Below are positions 19,349 through 29,373 of a stretch of 34,703 nucleotides of DNA, piece after piece (positions within the stretch are counted from its first letter, which is position 1; each line of letters starts with the position of its first letter). The notes under the pieces were generated by a model. That model did no database searches, was not told where the DNA came from, and saw nothing but the letters and a program-made list of their open reading frames with translations. The position numbers and the translations under genes are program-made. The stretch spans positions 1 to 34,703 of the forward strand of contig JASJFT010000330.1 of the NCBI GenBank assembly GCA_030770425.1, in the 5' to 3' direction. The DNA comes from Darksidea phi (Eukaryota > Ascomycota > Dothideomycetes > Pleosporales > Lentitheciaceae).

Positions 19349-22300
19349 CTATGAGGATTTAGCGACCGAGAGATGCGTAAGCGAAGCGCCAGGGAAAAAC
19401 TCTGTTTCTTGCATCTGACAAATCCACACCTTTCCAGATCTGAGGCCGACACCGATCGTGTTCCCTGACAGAGCTAAACTCATGTGTCTATATTCGGATG
19501 GCAACCATACCAATTTCTCTGAGTTATATGTAATCCACGTCCCTTCTGAACTTATACCTAGCCCCCTATATGGCGCACCTTGAGCTTCCATTTTGTCCGG
19601 CATTACATTTGAATCCGAGGGAAAGTCGAGAACAACAGCACCAACATCTGTAACTAGATATTGGTCCTTGGTGTCAAATAACAAGTTATGGAGCCTCCTG
19701 CCAACATTGAGTCTCTGGAGGCACTTGCGGCTAGCAACGTGCCAGATCTTGACTATCCCACCGATTGAGGCTGATGCGAGCCGCGTTGAGTCGTGCGAGA
19801 AGGCGACTAATCTAACAGATATGTCGCGGCTCTTATAGCCTTCGTGACTCTGGTTATCCTGGAGCGTATATAACCGCTCGCCGGTGGAAACGTTCCAGAT
19901 TTTAATCGTCCTATCGTCTGAAGCTGACGCAAGCCACTTTGAATTGTGCGAAAAGACGACTGATGTAATAGATCCGCTATGGCTCTTAGACTCCTTACAG
20001 ATCTGGTCATCTATAAGCGTACGTAGGTTCTCGCCACTACTAGGGTTCCAGATCTTGACCGTTCCATCGCCTGACGCAGATGCGAGCTGTGTCGAGTCGT
20101 GCGAGAAGGCGACTGAGTTGACACTTAACTTGTGTTCCTTGAGGTTCTCATGTAGACTATGGCCAGTGGAGGCATTCCATATTTTAATCGTCCCGTCGAA
20201 CGACGCCGATGCGAGCCACTCTGAGTTGTGCGAAAAAGCGACTGAGTTAACGGGAGTCTTGTGGCCCGCAAGAGTATGCAGGCACTTGCCACTACCAGCA
20301 TCCCAGATTTTGACTCTGCGGTCGCGCGACGCTGACGCAAGCCACTTTGAATCGTGTGAAAACGTGATGCAGTTAATAGGCGCGTCATGATTCTTGACCG
20401 TATCCGGATGCGCGCCACGGTCGTCGGCTTCCCAAATCTTCACCGTCTTGTCAAATGACGCCGACACTAATCGAGTCGAGTTATGCGAAAAGCTGACCAT
20501 GTTAATAGAAAAACTATGGCCCTTAAGCGTCTGTATGCACTTTCTACTATTAGGGTCCCAGAGCTTGATCATGCTGTCGAAAGATGCCGACGCGAGCCGT
20601 GTTGAGTCGTGTGAGAAGGCGACCGAGCTAACACTATTGGAATGGCCCTCGAGCAGAAGGTACTTGCCACTCCTGGTGTTCCAGATCTTGACCGTTCTAT
20701 CGCCTGACGCAGATGCGAGCTGTGTCGAGTCGTGCGAGAAGGCGACTGAATTGACACTACCGCCGTGGTTGTTAAGCGTATATAACCGCTCGCCGGTGGA
20801 AACGTTCCAGATTTTAATCGTCCTATCGTCTGAAGCTGACGCAAGCCTCTCTGAATTGTGCGAAAAGACGACTGATGTAACAGATGCGCTGTGGCTCTTA
20901 GACTCCTCACAGATCTGGTCATCTATAAGCGTACGTAGGTTCTCGCCAATACTGGGGTTCCAGATCTTGACCGTTCCATCGCCTGACGCAGATGCGAGCT
21001 GCGTCGAGTCGTGCGAGAAGGCGACTGACTCGACTGAATTGGTATGACCTTCGATCGTTTGCGAGCGGGCATTCCAATCACCGCTAATATCCGGTTTCCT
21101 TGTCATCCAATTCGGCCGCCCGAAATGCTTCCTTATTAGGCTGTCGGCTGGACTGAATAGGAGCGCGGACACATAAACCTGAAGAGGACTTATTTCTATA
21201 GCCCGTTTATGAGACACAACAAACCACTTCGCGTCATGGATGAAATTTGAAAGGAGGGGACAATCAACGGACTAGCAATCTGTTAAGCAAAATCGTTTGC
21301 TATGCTGAAGGTATACTGACAGAAGTAATTGACTCCAAAGCGGCGACCGCATGAACACCCTCCGAAACCTTCCCCATCCAACCAAGGGCCTCCAGCCAGT
21401 GAAGGAGATGTTTTTTTAGGAATCGATGGACCTGGTCGTCATCGGCGAGCTGAACGTCGCTCTTCTGAAGATGCTGGACCCAGAACCTACAGGCGTATTG
21501 AAGCCTTGGGGTGAGTGCTCCTTCCAAGTCGCTTTGCGTCACCTCGTCGGTACGTGCGCCAGGTCGTCGATTGAAAATATTATTGTCGTGCAGGCGGGAA
21601 TCCATAATCATGGTTTCGAGACACCCTTCGAGGAGAAATCGATGTGCTTCTGATTCGTCGATCCAGAATTGGGCCGGGCATCTCTTCTGATCCAGCATGT
21701 AGTCGAGAAAAGACGTATGGATTGGACGAATACTTGAACTTTCGCCCTTGTGGACATCGACGACTGAACGCAGACCTTCCAAAGTTCGCCTCGCGTCCAT
21801 ATGTGGTATATTAACCAGCCCGGCTAATGAAGCCAGAGATAAGTGGTCGAATATGACGACGACGGACCCGACGACGCGTTTGAACCGATCGAGTAGCTCC
21901 TGTTCCAAATCAATGCCGCAGTTTCTAGGATGTGATTGTTCCAGCACGTATTGGAAAATATCATCAAGAGCGACGGTTGACACTGCACGCTTTGCGCTGT
22001 TGAGCACGTCAGCGAGAAGATTCTTCGGGTGTTTTTGGGGGTTGTCGATGACCCGGCATACGGTCTCTGCATAAATGAACAGCCCTTCGGATTTATTGAC
22101 CAGTGCGTTCACCTGCTCCTCACCAGGCCATGTGGCGGGAAATTCGTCTTTCGCCTTGGATTTCATGCGAATCATCCCGAGCTCTTTTCGTATAAACATG
22201 GTGATATCGTTGTGATCAAGCTCGAGCTCGAACTCCTTGATTGCTTTCCTCAAAGGCTCGTCGACGTCGCTGACAAGATGTTTTTCCGGCCAGCTGGTCA

Positions 22301-22793
22301 TAAAGATCTTCAGCGTATCCGTCGACAGCTGTTTTGCTTCTCCAAGAATCTCGAAGATAACTTTGATATCTCCGCTTGTGCAATTGTCTAAGGCATCGAT
22401 GATCAGAACTGTCGGCGGGCAGTGCTGCACTTGAGTAAGCGGCCCCTGGACCAGACATTTCCACTGTTCCACGAGGCTTTCCCCCAGGACTTTGTAGTTG
22501 TTGGCAGCAACAGCAGCACTAATGCCAGTCTTTAAGCAGTGGTGACTTGCTAGCTGATGTGCAACGGCGAGGACAAAATTCCGCGCGTGTCCAAAGTCAG
22601 CATCATTTCTAAGAAAGCGAAACTTCGCCACTACTTGCAACCGCCCCGGAATGGCGAATTCGCGTGCCACTGTACGTGCGACTGTTGACTTGCCGGTCCC
22701 GGACATGCCTTTTAACCAATAGATATGTTTGCTTCCAGGGTTGCAGCTCCACTCTTTGATCTCGTTAAGGACTTTGAGCCGAGTCCCCTCCAA
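19349..22793 (-). CDS. NACHT-WD40 portion of a fungal NLR (STAND) protein
   Basis: Minus-strand exons about 22793-21321 and 21271-19349 join through a 49-bp intron (donor gtcagt), giving about 1,130 residues. The NACHT ATPase begins at once: Walker A is GMSGTGKST, Walker B is TVLIIDALDN, followed by the MTSWPE sensor-like segment and a helical region ending near FVVSHKRAIEISPLQVY. Ten WD40 repeats follow (SVxSVAFSHDSxxLASAS...TVKIWN type), then the closing module GLGISSEGTWITYN...LVWLPSEYR. Proteins of this type sense non-self or stress and trigger cell death in fungi (HET-E/NWD class). The upstream part of the same ancestral gene is the hydrolase entry at 22812-24085, separated by an in-frame TAG (22814-22812). 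No good ATG exists between the stop and the P-loop, so independent expression is doubtful. Confidence 0.88.
19862..20119 (-). repeat. Near-identical WD40 repeat pair, copy A (repeats 8-9)
   Basis: About 258 bp covering two WD40 repeats and the linker TLIDDQIC.ESKSHS closely match 20777-21034, with only scattered mismatches by eye. The other repeats of the domain are clearly less similar to each other at the DNA level. Confidence 0.85.
20777..21034 (-). repeat. Near-identical WD40 repeat pair, copy B (repeats 1-2)
   Basis: This is the partner of 19862-20119 and encodes WD40 repeats 1 and 2 of the propeller region. The direct orientation and shared linker point to recent duplication or gene conversion inside the gene. 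Confidence 0.85.
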
Positions 22794-22811
22794 GCATTGA
22801 GGCTCATCCTC

Positions 22812-22814
22812 CTA
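22812..22814 (-). other. In-frame TAG splitting the NLR
   Basis: The codon lies between FLSKL and EDEPQCLEGT, where the frame is otherwise open for about 575 codons in this exon. No splice pair that keeps the frame would remove it. It is explainable as CAG to TAG. Confidence 0.8.
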
Positions 22815-24085
22815 GAGCTTGGATAGGAATTTGACAGGGTCTTTTGGCAGAAGCTTATCCAGGTGCGGATCGTGGGGCGGCGGCGTCCGCATGTGCGCAC
22901 GGTTGACGAATGTGTAGATCTGATCTCGGACAAGGCCCCAGTTCGGATCGGTTTCACCAAACTTGTTGAGATCAAAATGGTTCTTAGCTAATCCGTCGTT
23001 ATTGCCAATGTCGGTACAGCTGGACTCCTCCGTCACTAAATATTCCTTTGCTGGTCAGCCTGCATCTGCAATTCGCTTCAGCTTTCGGAACAAGGCCTAC
23101 CTTGTACGGCAAGAAATTAAGAAATCGCGGCATAACGACAGCAGCGATGTTCGTACGGTGTTGTTCGAAGAAGCAATGAAGCTCAATGCCAAATTTGTTA
23201 GAGATCTTTGTGAAACCCTGAAGCAAGTCTTTTCCCACATCCCCCCCTTCTTTAACAATATCTAGTAGGCTGCTTTTGTCTGCAAGCCCTGCAACGGCCG
23301 CGATTCTGGCTATGATATTGGCCTTGTTTTGCGATTTCGAGCCTCGATGCGGCGTGCCAAAGAAAACGACGCCGGCCGTACAACGCGGAAGGTCTTCCGA
23401 GAGAAGCACCGCCTTTTAAGACATTAGCCAAGGTCCATTGAGCGGTCTGGTAGCCTTGCATACCTTTTCGATAACAAGACCTCCGAAGCAGTGGCCGATG
23501 AATACTATCGGCCGATCTGAACAGCCCTGAGATGAATTAGGCATGTGATCTTAGCTAATGAGTGGACTCCCTATACGAGCCTTTCTCTCTGTCTTAAGGT
23601 ACCCGATAAGCTGCCCGGCAATCACAGAGAGCCTTTGGTTGACGTAGGCATTGCTAGGCATCCATTCAGATTCATATCCAAAACGCATGATTCTGGTCCT
23701 GGGAACTGCTTTAGGAAGCATATTCTCGTGTTCTAACCAATTCACCTGTTTGGTAACCCATGTCCAGTCTGGATCAGCTCCAATGCCGTGAACGGCAACA
23801 ATACTGGGTATCAGTTAGTAAGAGGTGTTCACGAGCGTCCAGAGTCCAGAAGTGACGATCCTAGCTCTAGTCGAACGGTAGAACTAACTCGACTGAAGGA
23901 CTTTGCCCTTCGTAGAGCTTATAAAGACCGAACTTATGTCTGTCTTTGTAACGCTCTGCAAGACCAGCTTTGGCCGGTTTTCCATCTTGCTCTGATTTAT
24001 TCTGGCCACCGGTCTTGGCGTCATCCTGGTCTTTCCTACTCTTGAGACGTGCGTATATCGAGGAGCCGTGGGTGTGTGGTCCCTG
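22812..24085 (-). CDS. N-terminal alpha/beta-hydrolase (SesB-like) portion of the same NLR
   Basis: Minus-strand exons can be followed as about 24085-23889, 23803-23577, 23516-23464, 23412-23101 and 23045-22815, with introns of 85, 60, 51 and 55 bp. The protein reads GLYKLYEGQSPSVDIVAVHG, then ADPDWTWVTKQVNW, the elbow RPIVFIGHCFGGLVIEK and the family block GVVFFGTPHRGSKSQN. This is the lipase/alpha-beta-hydrolase-like effector domain that often precedes NACHT or NB-ARC in fungal NLRs. The usual nucleophile Ser of GHSxGG is Cys here (GHCFGG). The linker ends FLSKL followed by TAG at 22814-22812; the frame then continues as EDEPQCLEGTRLKV into NACHT. No ATG is visible in the first exon before an upstream stop, so the true start is missing or in an unseen exon. 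Confidence 0.8.
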
Positions 24086-24395
24086 GATGACCCTCTATCA
24101 CAGAGTTAGCGTAGTCGATGGGCAAGATTTCGAACCATGCATCATACAGATAGAGACGAGACCATTATCATACGAGCGAGGCAGTAGGCATTAGGAAAGT
24201 TAACGGGTCCGGCGCTGAGTATTTCCACAGCTATAGATTGAAATTTAGGAGAATGTAGTCAGGGTTTACGCTAATTAGGCAAAGAGACAGAACTCAAACT
24301 GGATCTTTACCAAGCCGGGGAGGTATAACCTCCTTGGCATCATGATACCGTTAGTGTGCTGAAAGTCAGGCTGATCGCAGCGGCTAGCGTTGAGA
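24086..24395. other. Upstream flank of the NLR
   Basis: No gene is seen. It should hold the promoter of the minus-strand NLR if that gene is transcribed. Confidence 0.4.
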
Positions 24396-24666
24396 GGCGT
24401 TGTTGGGGGTTCAGTGATGTGACAAATCATTACGCACCTCTGTGACACGGGATGTAACTTTTATTTTGTCTTCTTCAGCTGCCAGTCTTACGGCGACGGC
24501 GGCGCGAAGAGGTGCACAATGATTTGTCACATCACTTAGCCCAATAACGCCTCTGTGACACGGGATATAACTTTTATTTTGTCTTCTTCAGCTGCCAGTC
24601 TTACGGCGACGACGGCGCGAAGAGGTGCACAATGATTTGTCACATCACTTAGCTCCCAACAACGCC
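24396..24666. mobile_element. MITE-like inverted-repeat element (271 bp) with internal tandem duplication
   Basis: The left end (ggcgttgttggg, then agtgatgtgacaaatcatt) is matched in reverse complement by the right end (aatgatttgtcacatcact, then cccaacaacgcc). This gives imperfect terminal inverted repeats of about 40-50 bp that extend to gcacctct. The interior is duplicated in tandem with a period of 113 bp (24437-24549 and 24550-24662), so an extra right-end repeat lies in the middle (about 24510-24549). There is no coding capacity. A clear target-site duplication was not found. Confidence 0.8.
24437..24662. repeat. Two-copy 113-bp tandem repeat inside the MITE-like element
   Basis: Copies begin cctctgtgacacggga at 24437 and 24550 and differ at only a few bases (for example gatgtaac/gatataac and cgacggc/cgacgac). 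Several of the differences are G/A. Confidence 0.88.
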
Positions 24667-25146
24667 AGCATCATGCAGGACATGATTTTTCCTCTTTTTC
24701 CCCTTTTGTCGCCTCTGCAGAAACGGCCACAATATTATGATGCAGTGTGAAGCGAAGGTTTTCGGATGAGGATTTGGTTCTGTCTCAGATCATTATCCAC
24801 TGGACTTTGATTTTGACTCTGCATCAGCTGGGGCGAGGAATTATTCGAAGCACTGGCAAGCCACAAATAGACTCGGCCCCTTTAGCACGAATTGACCGCT
24901 CGGTTTCAGCTAAAGGATTCTGCAAGCGGCCGCATGCAGCTGCATTCGATAAAAGTGCGTCGAGGCTGTGTCCAATTCAACAAATAAAGCAATCGAAAGC
25001 CGTGAATCCGTCTTCTCTCAGTTATCGGCGTCTAGCTTGAATTGTCGTTAAGTTGTAGTCTTCTTCTCAACACCTTCTTTCCCTAAGCCTCCTCCGGTCA
25101 ACAATCAGCATCCAGACTCATTCACGAAAGCCTCCGTTACTACGCC
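24667..25146. other. Promoter region of the DUF6601-like gene
   Basis: No gene is seen. A pyrimidine-rich leader (about 25055-25100) precedes the ATG, as is common in filamentous fungi. Confidence 0.45.
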
Positions 25147-26016
25147 ATGTCCATCCCTTTTACCAAGAACGAGGAGTTGACCGACAATCTGGGAAGCAGC
25201 ATACCTGGACAGCCCCTGATCTCACTCCAAAACAAAGACTCGGTATCAGACTTCCTCGCCAGAGAATTGTCAACCGAAAGGCTCGAAAGAATCTCCTTCA
25301 TGCTATTCCTCGTTTCGAAACGGAGGAATATTAGTCCATTACATCACCAAGCCATCAAGGGTCGCAACATTGTCGTCACAGAGAGACCCGATCTCCACCT
25401 CGTCTGGTACTACGACCGCATCTTCGTCAAGCCGATTCCTCCTTGCCTGTCCAATTACGACTTCTACAAAACATGTATCATCGACCCGGGGCCGGATGCA
25501 CAGATCCATAAGGAAGCCAACGGTTTTCTGAGAACGTACGCCGACATGATCCTTTACGAGTCCGATCTCGAACTCGCAAAAACCAAGAACCTGATACCGA
25601 ATATCTCGTGGGATAATTGGTGTCGATTTATTCAGGGATTCAGGCATCTCAAGGACATGGAAGTGTCAAAACGATATCGATACGGCGAGCTGCGGCTTAC
25701 TCGGCTCAATTTCTACAGCAAAGTATTTCTATCTGGCTGGAACTATTTCGAGATGCACCACCAATACGTCGACTATTTTGTTCGTTTCATTGCACTCTAT
25801 GCCTTTATATTTGGTGCCGTATCGGTGATTCTAGCAGCCATGCAGGTTGCGCTCACAGCAGATCCCCATGGCACTTATAAACCTGCGGCTCATGTATTTG
25901 CTACCTTCTCCATCGCACTTACTGGTGCTGGGCTGGCTTTCTTCCCAATCTTGTATTTCCTCTTTCAGATGAAGGAGCTCTTCTTGTTCATATTCCGCTA
26001 TCAGAAACCCAAATAG
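25147..26016 (+). CDS. DUF6601-like fungal membrane protein
   Basis: This is an intact, intronless 289-residue frame. A soluble N-terminal part contains LHHQAIKGRNIVVTE, LHLVWYYDRIFVKPIPPCL and a WCRFIQGFRHL segment. Near residue 190 comes RYRYGELRLTRLNFYSK. Two hydrophobic segments close the protein, at about 216-236 (FIALYAFIFGAVSVILAAM) and 255-280 (FSIALTGAGLAFFPILYFLF), with a short charged tail. This arrangement is that of a widespread fungal family I recognise as DUF6601, of unknown function and often in several copies per genome. It is the only undamaged gene of the accessory block. It is divergent from the NLR, with the MITE-like element between them. Confidence 0.8.
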   Translation: MSIPFTKNEELTDNLGSSIPGQPLISLQNKDSVSDFLARELSTERLERISFMLFLVSKRRNISPLHHQAIKGRNIVVTERPDLHLVWYYDRIFVKPIPPCLSNYDFYKTCIIDPGPDAQIHKEANGFLRTYADMILYESDLELAKTKNLIPNISWDNWCRFIQGFRHLKDMEVSKRYRYGELRLTRLNFYSKVFLSGWNYFEMHHQYVDYFVRFIALYAFIFGAVSVILAAMQVALTADPHGTYKPAAHVFATFSIALTGAGLAFFPILYFLFQMKELFLFIFRYQKPK

Positions 26017-26540
26017 CCACTTTCATAATAGTCTCTACAGTAAACCTAGAAGACGTTTGAGATCTCGATTGGATTCGTATCCTTGGGTCCAGATGGCACA
26101 GCGCTAGCATTGGGACCAGAGTGTTATCACACTGTCAGGTATGGGTTATAATTCTCTGTGCCTGGTCCGGGTGAAGGTAGGTGAGATTGGCGTTGTACCC
26201 AACGTGTGAGAGTTGTCTGGTGATATGAAAGGTAAAGCTGAACGATGTAGACACTCAATCCAATGTTATTGGATAACTAGCTGTTTCTGTGTAGGGAGGT
26301 TGCTATAAGAGAAAATTGACCACAACGAGTGTATCAAGGAGATCCTGCCAATCTATATACCTTCGTTGTTTGTCCTGCTATCCCGTCCATCCCATCGTGC
26401 CTTACCATCCCATCCTTGGCGGGATGTCAGGTCACGTGCGAGCTGGCGCCCCGCCATGACCGTCGCACGTTGTCCTGGTTGCGCTGGTTGGCCTTACCCG
26501 CGCCTACTCCGTCAAGAAGGAGTATCCTGCGTCTGTTCGT
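26017..26540. other. Intergenic, no gene seen
   Basis: Only short frames without family resemblance are seen between the membrane protein gene and the next relic. Confidence 0.45.
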
Positions 26541-26950
26541 AACACAGAGGAAGACATGGTCAAGCTTTGGAACCCTCACTCGGGAGCACTGCTTCAAACG
26601 CTCAAGGGCCATTCAGAATGGATCAATACTGTAGCCTTTCTCGGCGGACGGCAAGCGGCTGGCGTCCGCATCAAGTGACTGCACTGTCAAGATCTAGGAT
26701 GCAAGCAGCAGCGACTGCCGGCTTATATCTTCATACCGACATTGGTACAATCAATATTCGTCCTCAGGCAGATTTAACGGCACTATCAGCTATTTCGGAG
26801 CCTCGCAGTCCTCAATGTCAAGGCCTTGGTCTGAGTGCAGATAGAGTATGGATAACATATAACTTAGAAAACCAAGTGCACTTGTGGAAGAGGACGCGCT
26901 CGGGCAGTGTATGTGGCCCGGGTAACAGAGAAGGTAGCAGATGATGGGGA
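26541..26950 (+). pseudogene. Decayed WD40 C-terminus of a second NACHT-WD40-type gene
   Basis: On the plus strand MVKLWNPHSGALLQTLKGH and SEWINTVAF are followed by a frame change to SADGKRLASASSDCTVKI. A TAG then interrupts that frame. After a further frame change the sequence reads GLYLHTDIGTINIRPQ and GLGLSADRVWITYNLEN. These are one and a half WD40 repeats plus the closing module of the same protein class as 19349-22793, in the opposite orientation. No NACHT sequence is left upstream. Confidence 0.75.
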
Positions 26951-27272
26951 GAGATCTAGAATGTATGTTGAATGCTCTATTAGGGTGGGCATTTGGGCCG
27001 AAAACCTGTGATCAGAGCAATCTTGTCTATCAAATCGGGTATAGCGGCTTGACTGATGGCGAGTGAGGTCATCTTGCAGCTGTACTGATAGTCAAAAATT
27101 TATGGATCTTGTTCGCAGAGCCGAAATTTTGTATATATAGCTTAGACTATCTGCTTATAAAGCAGGAATGGGACAAGGGGAGTAGAAAGGCCTTATCTTA
27201 AGCCAAACTGAGCTTTCGCTGGCGCGCTTTTAGCAGCCTCTTTCAGTAATTGCCGTTTTGGGATATGGATAA
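26951..27272. other. Intergenic, no gene seen
   Basis: Nothing recognisable is seen; a short AT-rich patch lies near 27095-27150. Confidence 0.4.
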
Positions 27273-29000
27273 CTATGAAACGCTCTGTGCTAGTCTGTTT
27301 CTAAGGCCAACCCGTAGTGCCGGCTTTTGCCACAGGGTATGCATGCGTGAGCTCTCGTGCCAGTCTAATTCCGAATCCAACAGCTCCAGGTCAAACTTGT
27401 AGTGCAGCTTCGCTAGTGTGGTTCGCATTTCCATCCAACCCAGGCTCATTGAGTGTTAGCGTTGGGGACTGACCTCTTGACTAGTAGGGCTCATACCTGC
27501 GTCCTAGACATCCACGGGGCCCCAGAGAGAAGGGCTGACTGGCCTCTTGGACGTCACTGCCACCATCTTCGAGCCATCTGTTCAGATTGAGGTAAAATGG
27601 CTCACTGAAGTTGGCAGAATCCAAGCTTGCGGCAATCGGATTGGTGGACACAATTGTCTAGACTCCATTAATTAGTCTTATCAACTAGTTGACCAGCTCT
27701 GTGGCGTACCCCTGGTGGCACAAAATGCCCATCGATTGTGTCAGCTCCAGGCGGCACAACTCTCGGTAGCGCGAATGGCAAAGGCGGGTATATCCGCATG
27801 CCTTCCAAGCATACCGCCGTCAAATACTTCAACAGCGCCGTGGATGCAGACGTTATTTGCTCATACCAATCAAACGCTTGCCTTTTCTCCTCCTTTAACC
27901 TTCTCTCAACCTCTGGATTCTTAAGCAGATAATAAGTGATGCACGCCAAAGCCGTCGCAGTAGTCTCGCTGCCTGAAGTAACGAAGTCCGCAGAATGGGC
28001 CGCAATCTGTACGGTGGATATCTGAAACTCATCACGATTTTCTAAGATGCGTGCAAGGAAATCTCTGCGGTTCGACTGCCGTGCGATGCGCTTTCTGACG
28101 AGATCGAGTGAGTACTACTCGTTTAATTTGCAATCCTCAACAAGTTTCTTAATGGCGCCGGGCATTCATGTCATTAAAATCTTTGCGGCCGCGGGAAAGC
28201 GTTTGAACATGTCAGCGAGTGCGCCTTGGGTCATCGCCCCAGTTATGCGGGCGATCCACGGATGAACTTGTCCTGGATACACTCTGTAAGCGGAGAAGCT
28301 ACTGAAGGTTAAAATCATGCGAGCCTCACCGGTCTCGATTCCTCTGAAAGACTCTCCAAAAGCGAGCTCCCCAATGATGTCGAATGTCATCATGTTGAAA
28401 GCCTCTGTCACGTCCACCCTCTCTCCAGCTTTCGCCTTCGTCTCCAGTTTCGCCATAAACCTGTTAATGATACTCGCAATCAGTGTTTCCTGCTCAACCA
28501 AGCTCCGGTGGGAGAAAGCTTTTGAAAGAAACCGCCTCATTTGACCGTGTTTATCTGGATCTCGTTCTGAGTCAATGGACCCGCACTGGTCTGCGAAGGT
28601 GCCACCTTCGTAAAAGTCCGATTTGATAAGGTAGCGTTTTCCCGGTCGAAAGCCATAAAGGTCTCGCCATGACTGCGCGCTGTTAAATGATAATTCATTG
28701 GGAGCGATGCGGACCACCGGGCCTAGAGTGCAGAGCTGTTAGATTGATACTTTTGCTCTCATTTGTCGTTATTACTAACCGCATTGTCCATGCAGGGTAA
28801 GGATGTAGCAAGGTTGTCGTCCACCTAAGGAGCGTAAACAGTACCAGAACTATTTCTCAATGTTACAAAAGATCACTAATTAAAGTCTCACGAATAGGAA
28901 AAAGAGGACGCACTCACGTTGCTGATGCAGGCATACCAAGGGCCAGGAAATTTGGACAGTGGGTGAAAGTACAGATTCCGAAAGGCCTGGAAAATGCTGT
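27273..29000 (-). pseudogene. Cytochrome P450, full length but with two nonsense codons
   Basis: Minus-strand exons are about 29000-28918, 28849-28780, 28722-28330, 28272-27710, 27657-27497 and 27444-27273, with five introns of 52-68 bp, all with proper borders. Motifs appear in order: NLYFHPLSKFPGPWYA (proline region), GPVVRIAPNEL, helix I SGSETT, CLEGMRIYPP (ExxR), and the heme loop FSLGPRGCLGR. The tail then ends at TAG 27275-27273. Two stops interrupt exon four: TGA at 28168-28166 (ILMT*MPG) and TAG at 28117-28115 (LNE*YS). Both can be explained by C-to-T change. The N-terminal anchor (possibly from ATG 29150) is not joined in frame by any clear splice. The class resembles fungal isotrichodermin-hydroxylase-like P450s; the substrate is unknown. 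Confidence 0.85.
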
Positions 29001-29150
29001 ACGTGAGGAGCTACGCGGATCTACTTTTCAGTGCTAATAAAACTTGGGGAGCAGGGGCGTTCCTACAACGGCTGCAACGCATAGCATGACCGGGCCAACG
29101 AAGTGAAATGGAAGTGCCGCCAAAGCTGCTTGAGGTAATGATTCTGGCAT

Positions 29151-29373
29151 TTTTCTCGGAACTGCACCCACTCTAGTCTCAACTATAGAGATCATGCTGC
29201 GCGAATTGTAGAAATTAGATCCCAGAATTTGGTGAGCTGGACGAGGCGCCCCAGGGCTCATCGGAAGACGCTCGGCACTTACCGTAACGGGGAAGACCCG
29301 AACATGTCGATGTTCTTCGAGGACCTTGTGTGTTCAGGGGGCAGCTAATTTGACCATGGGCGTTAATAAGTTA
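29151..29373. other. Spacer between P450 and AOS1 relics
   Basis: No gene is seen. Confidence 0.4.

Noticed and set aside
19884..21047. Long plus-strand ORFs opposite the WD40 region
   Set aside because: They are mirror frames of the WD40 repeats; the repeated LCSEKATEL-like wording is the complement of the SVAFSHDS motif.
24747..25040. Small plus-strand ORF upstream of the DUF6601-like gene
   Set aside because: It has no recognisable motif and lies in the promoter region; its length is what chance would give.
26329..26634. ORF reading into the second WD40 relic
   Set aside because: It is in a different frame from the WD40 motif and shows no similarity.
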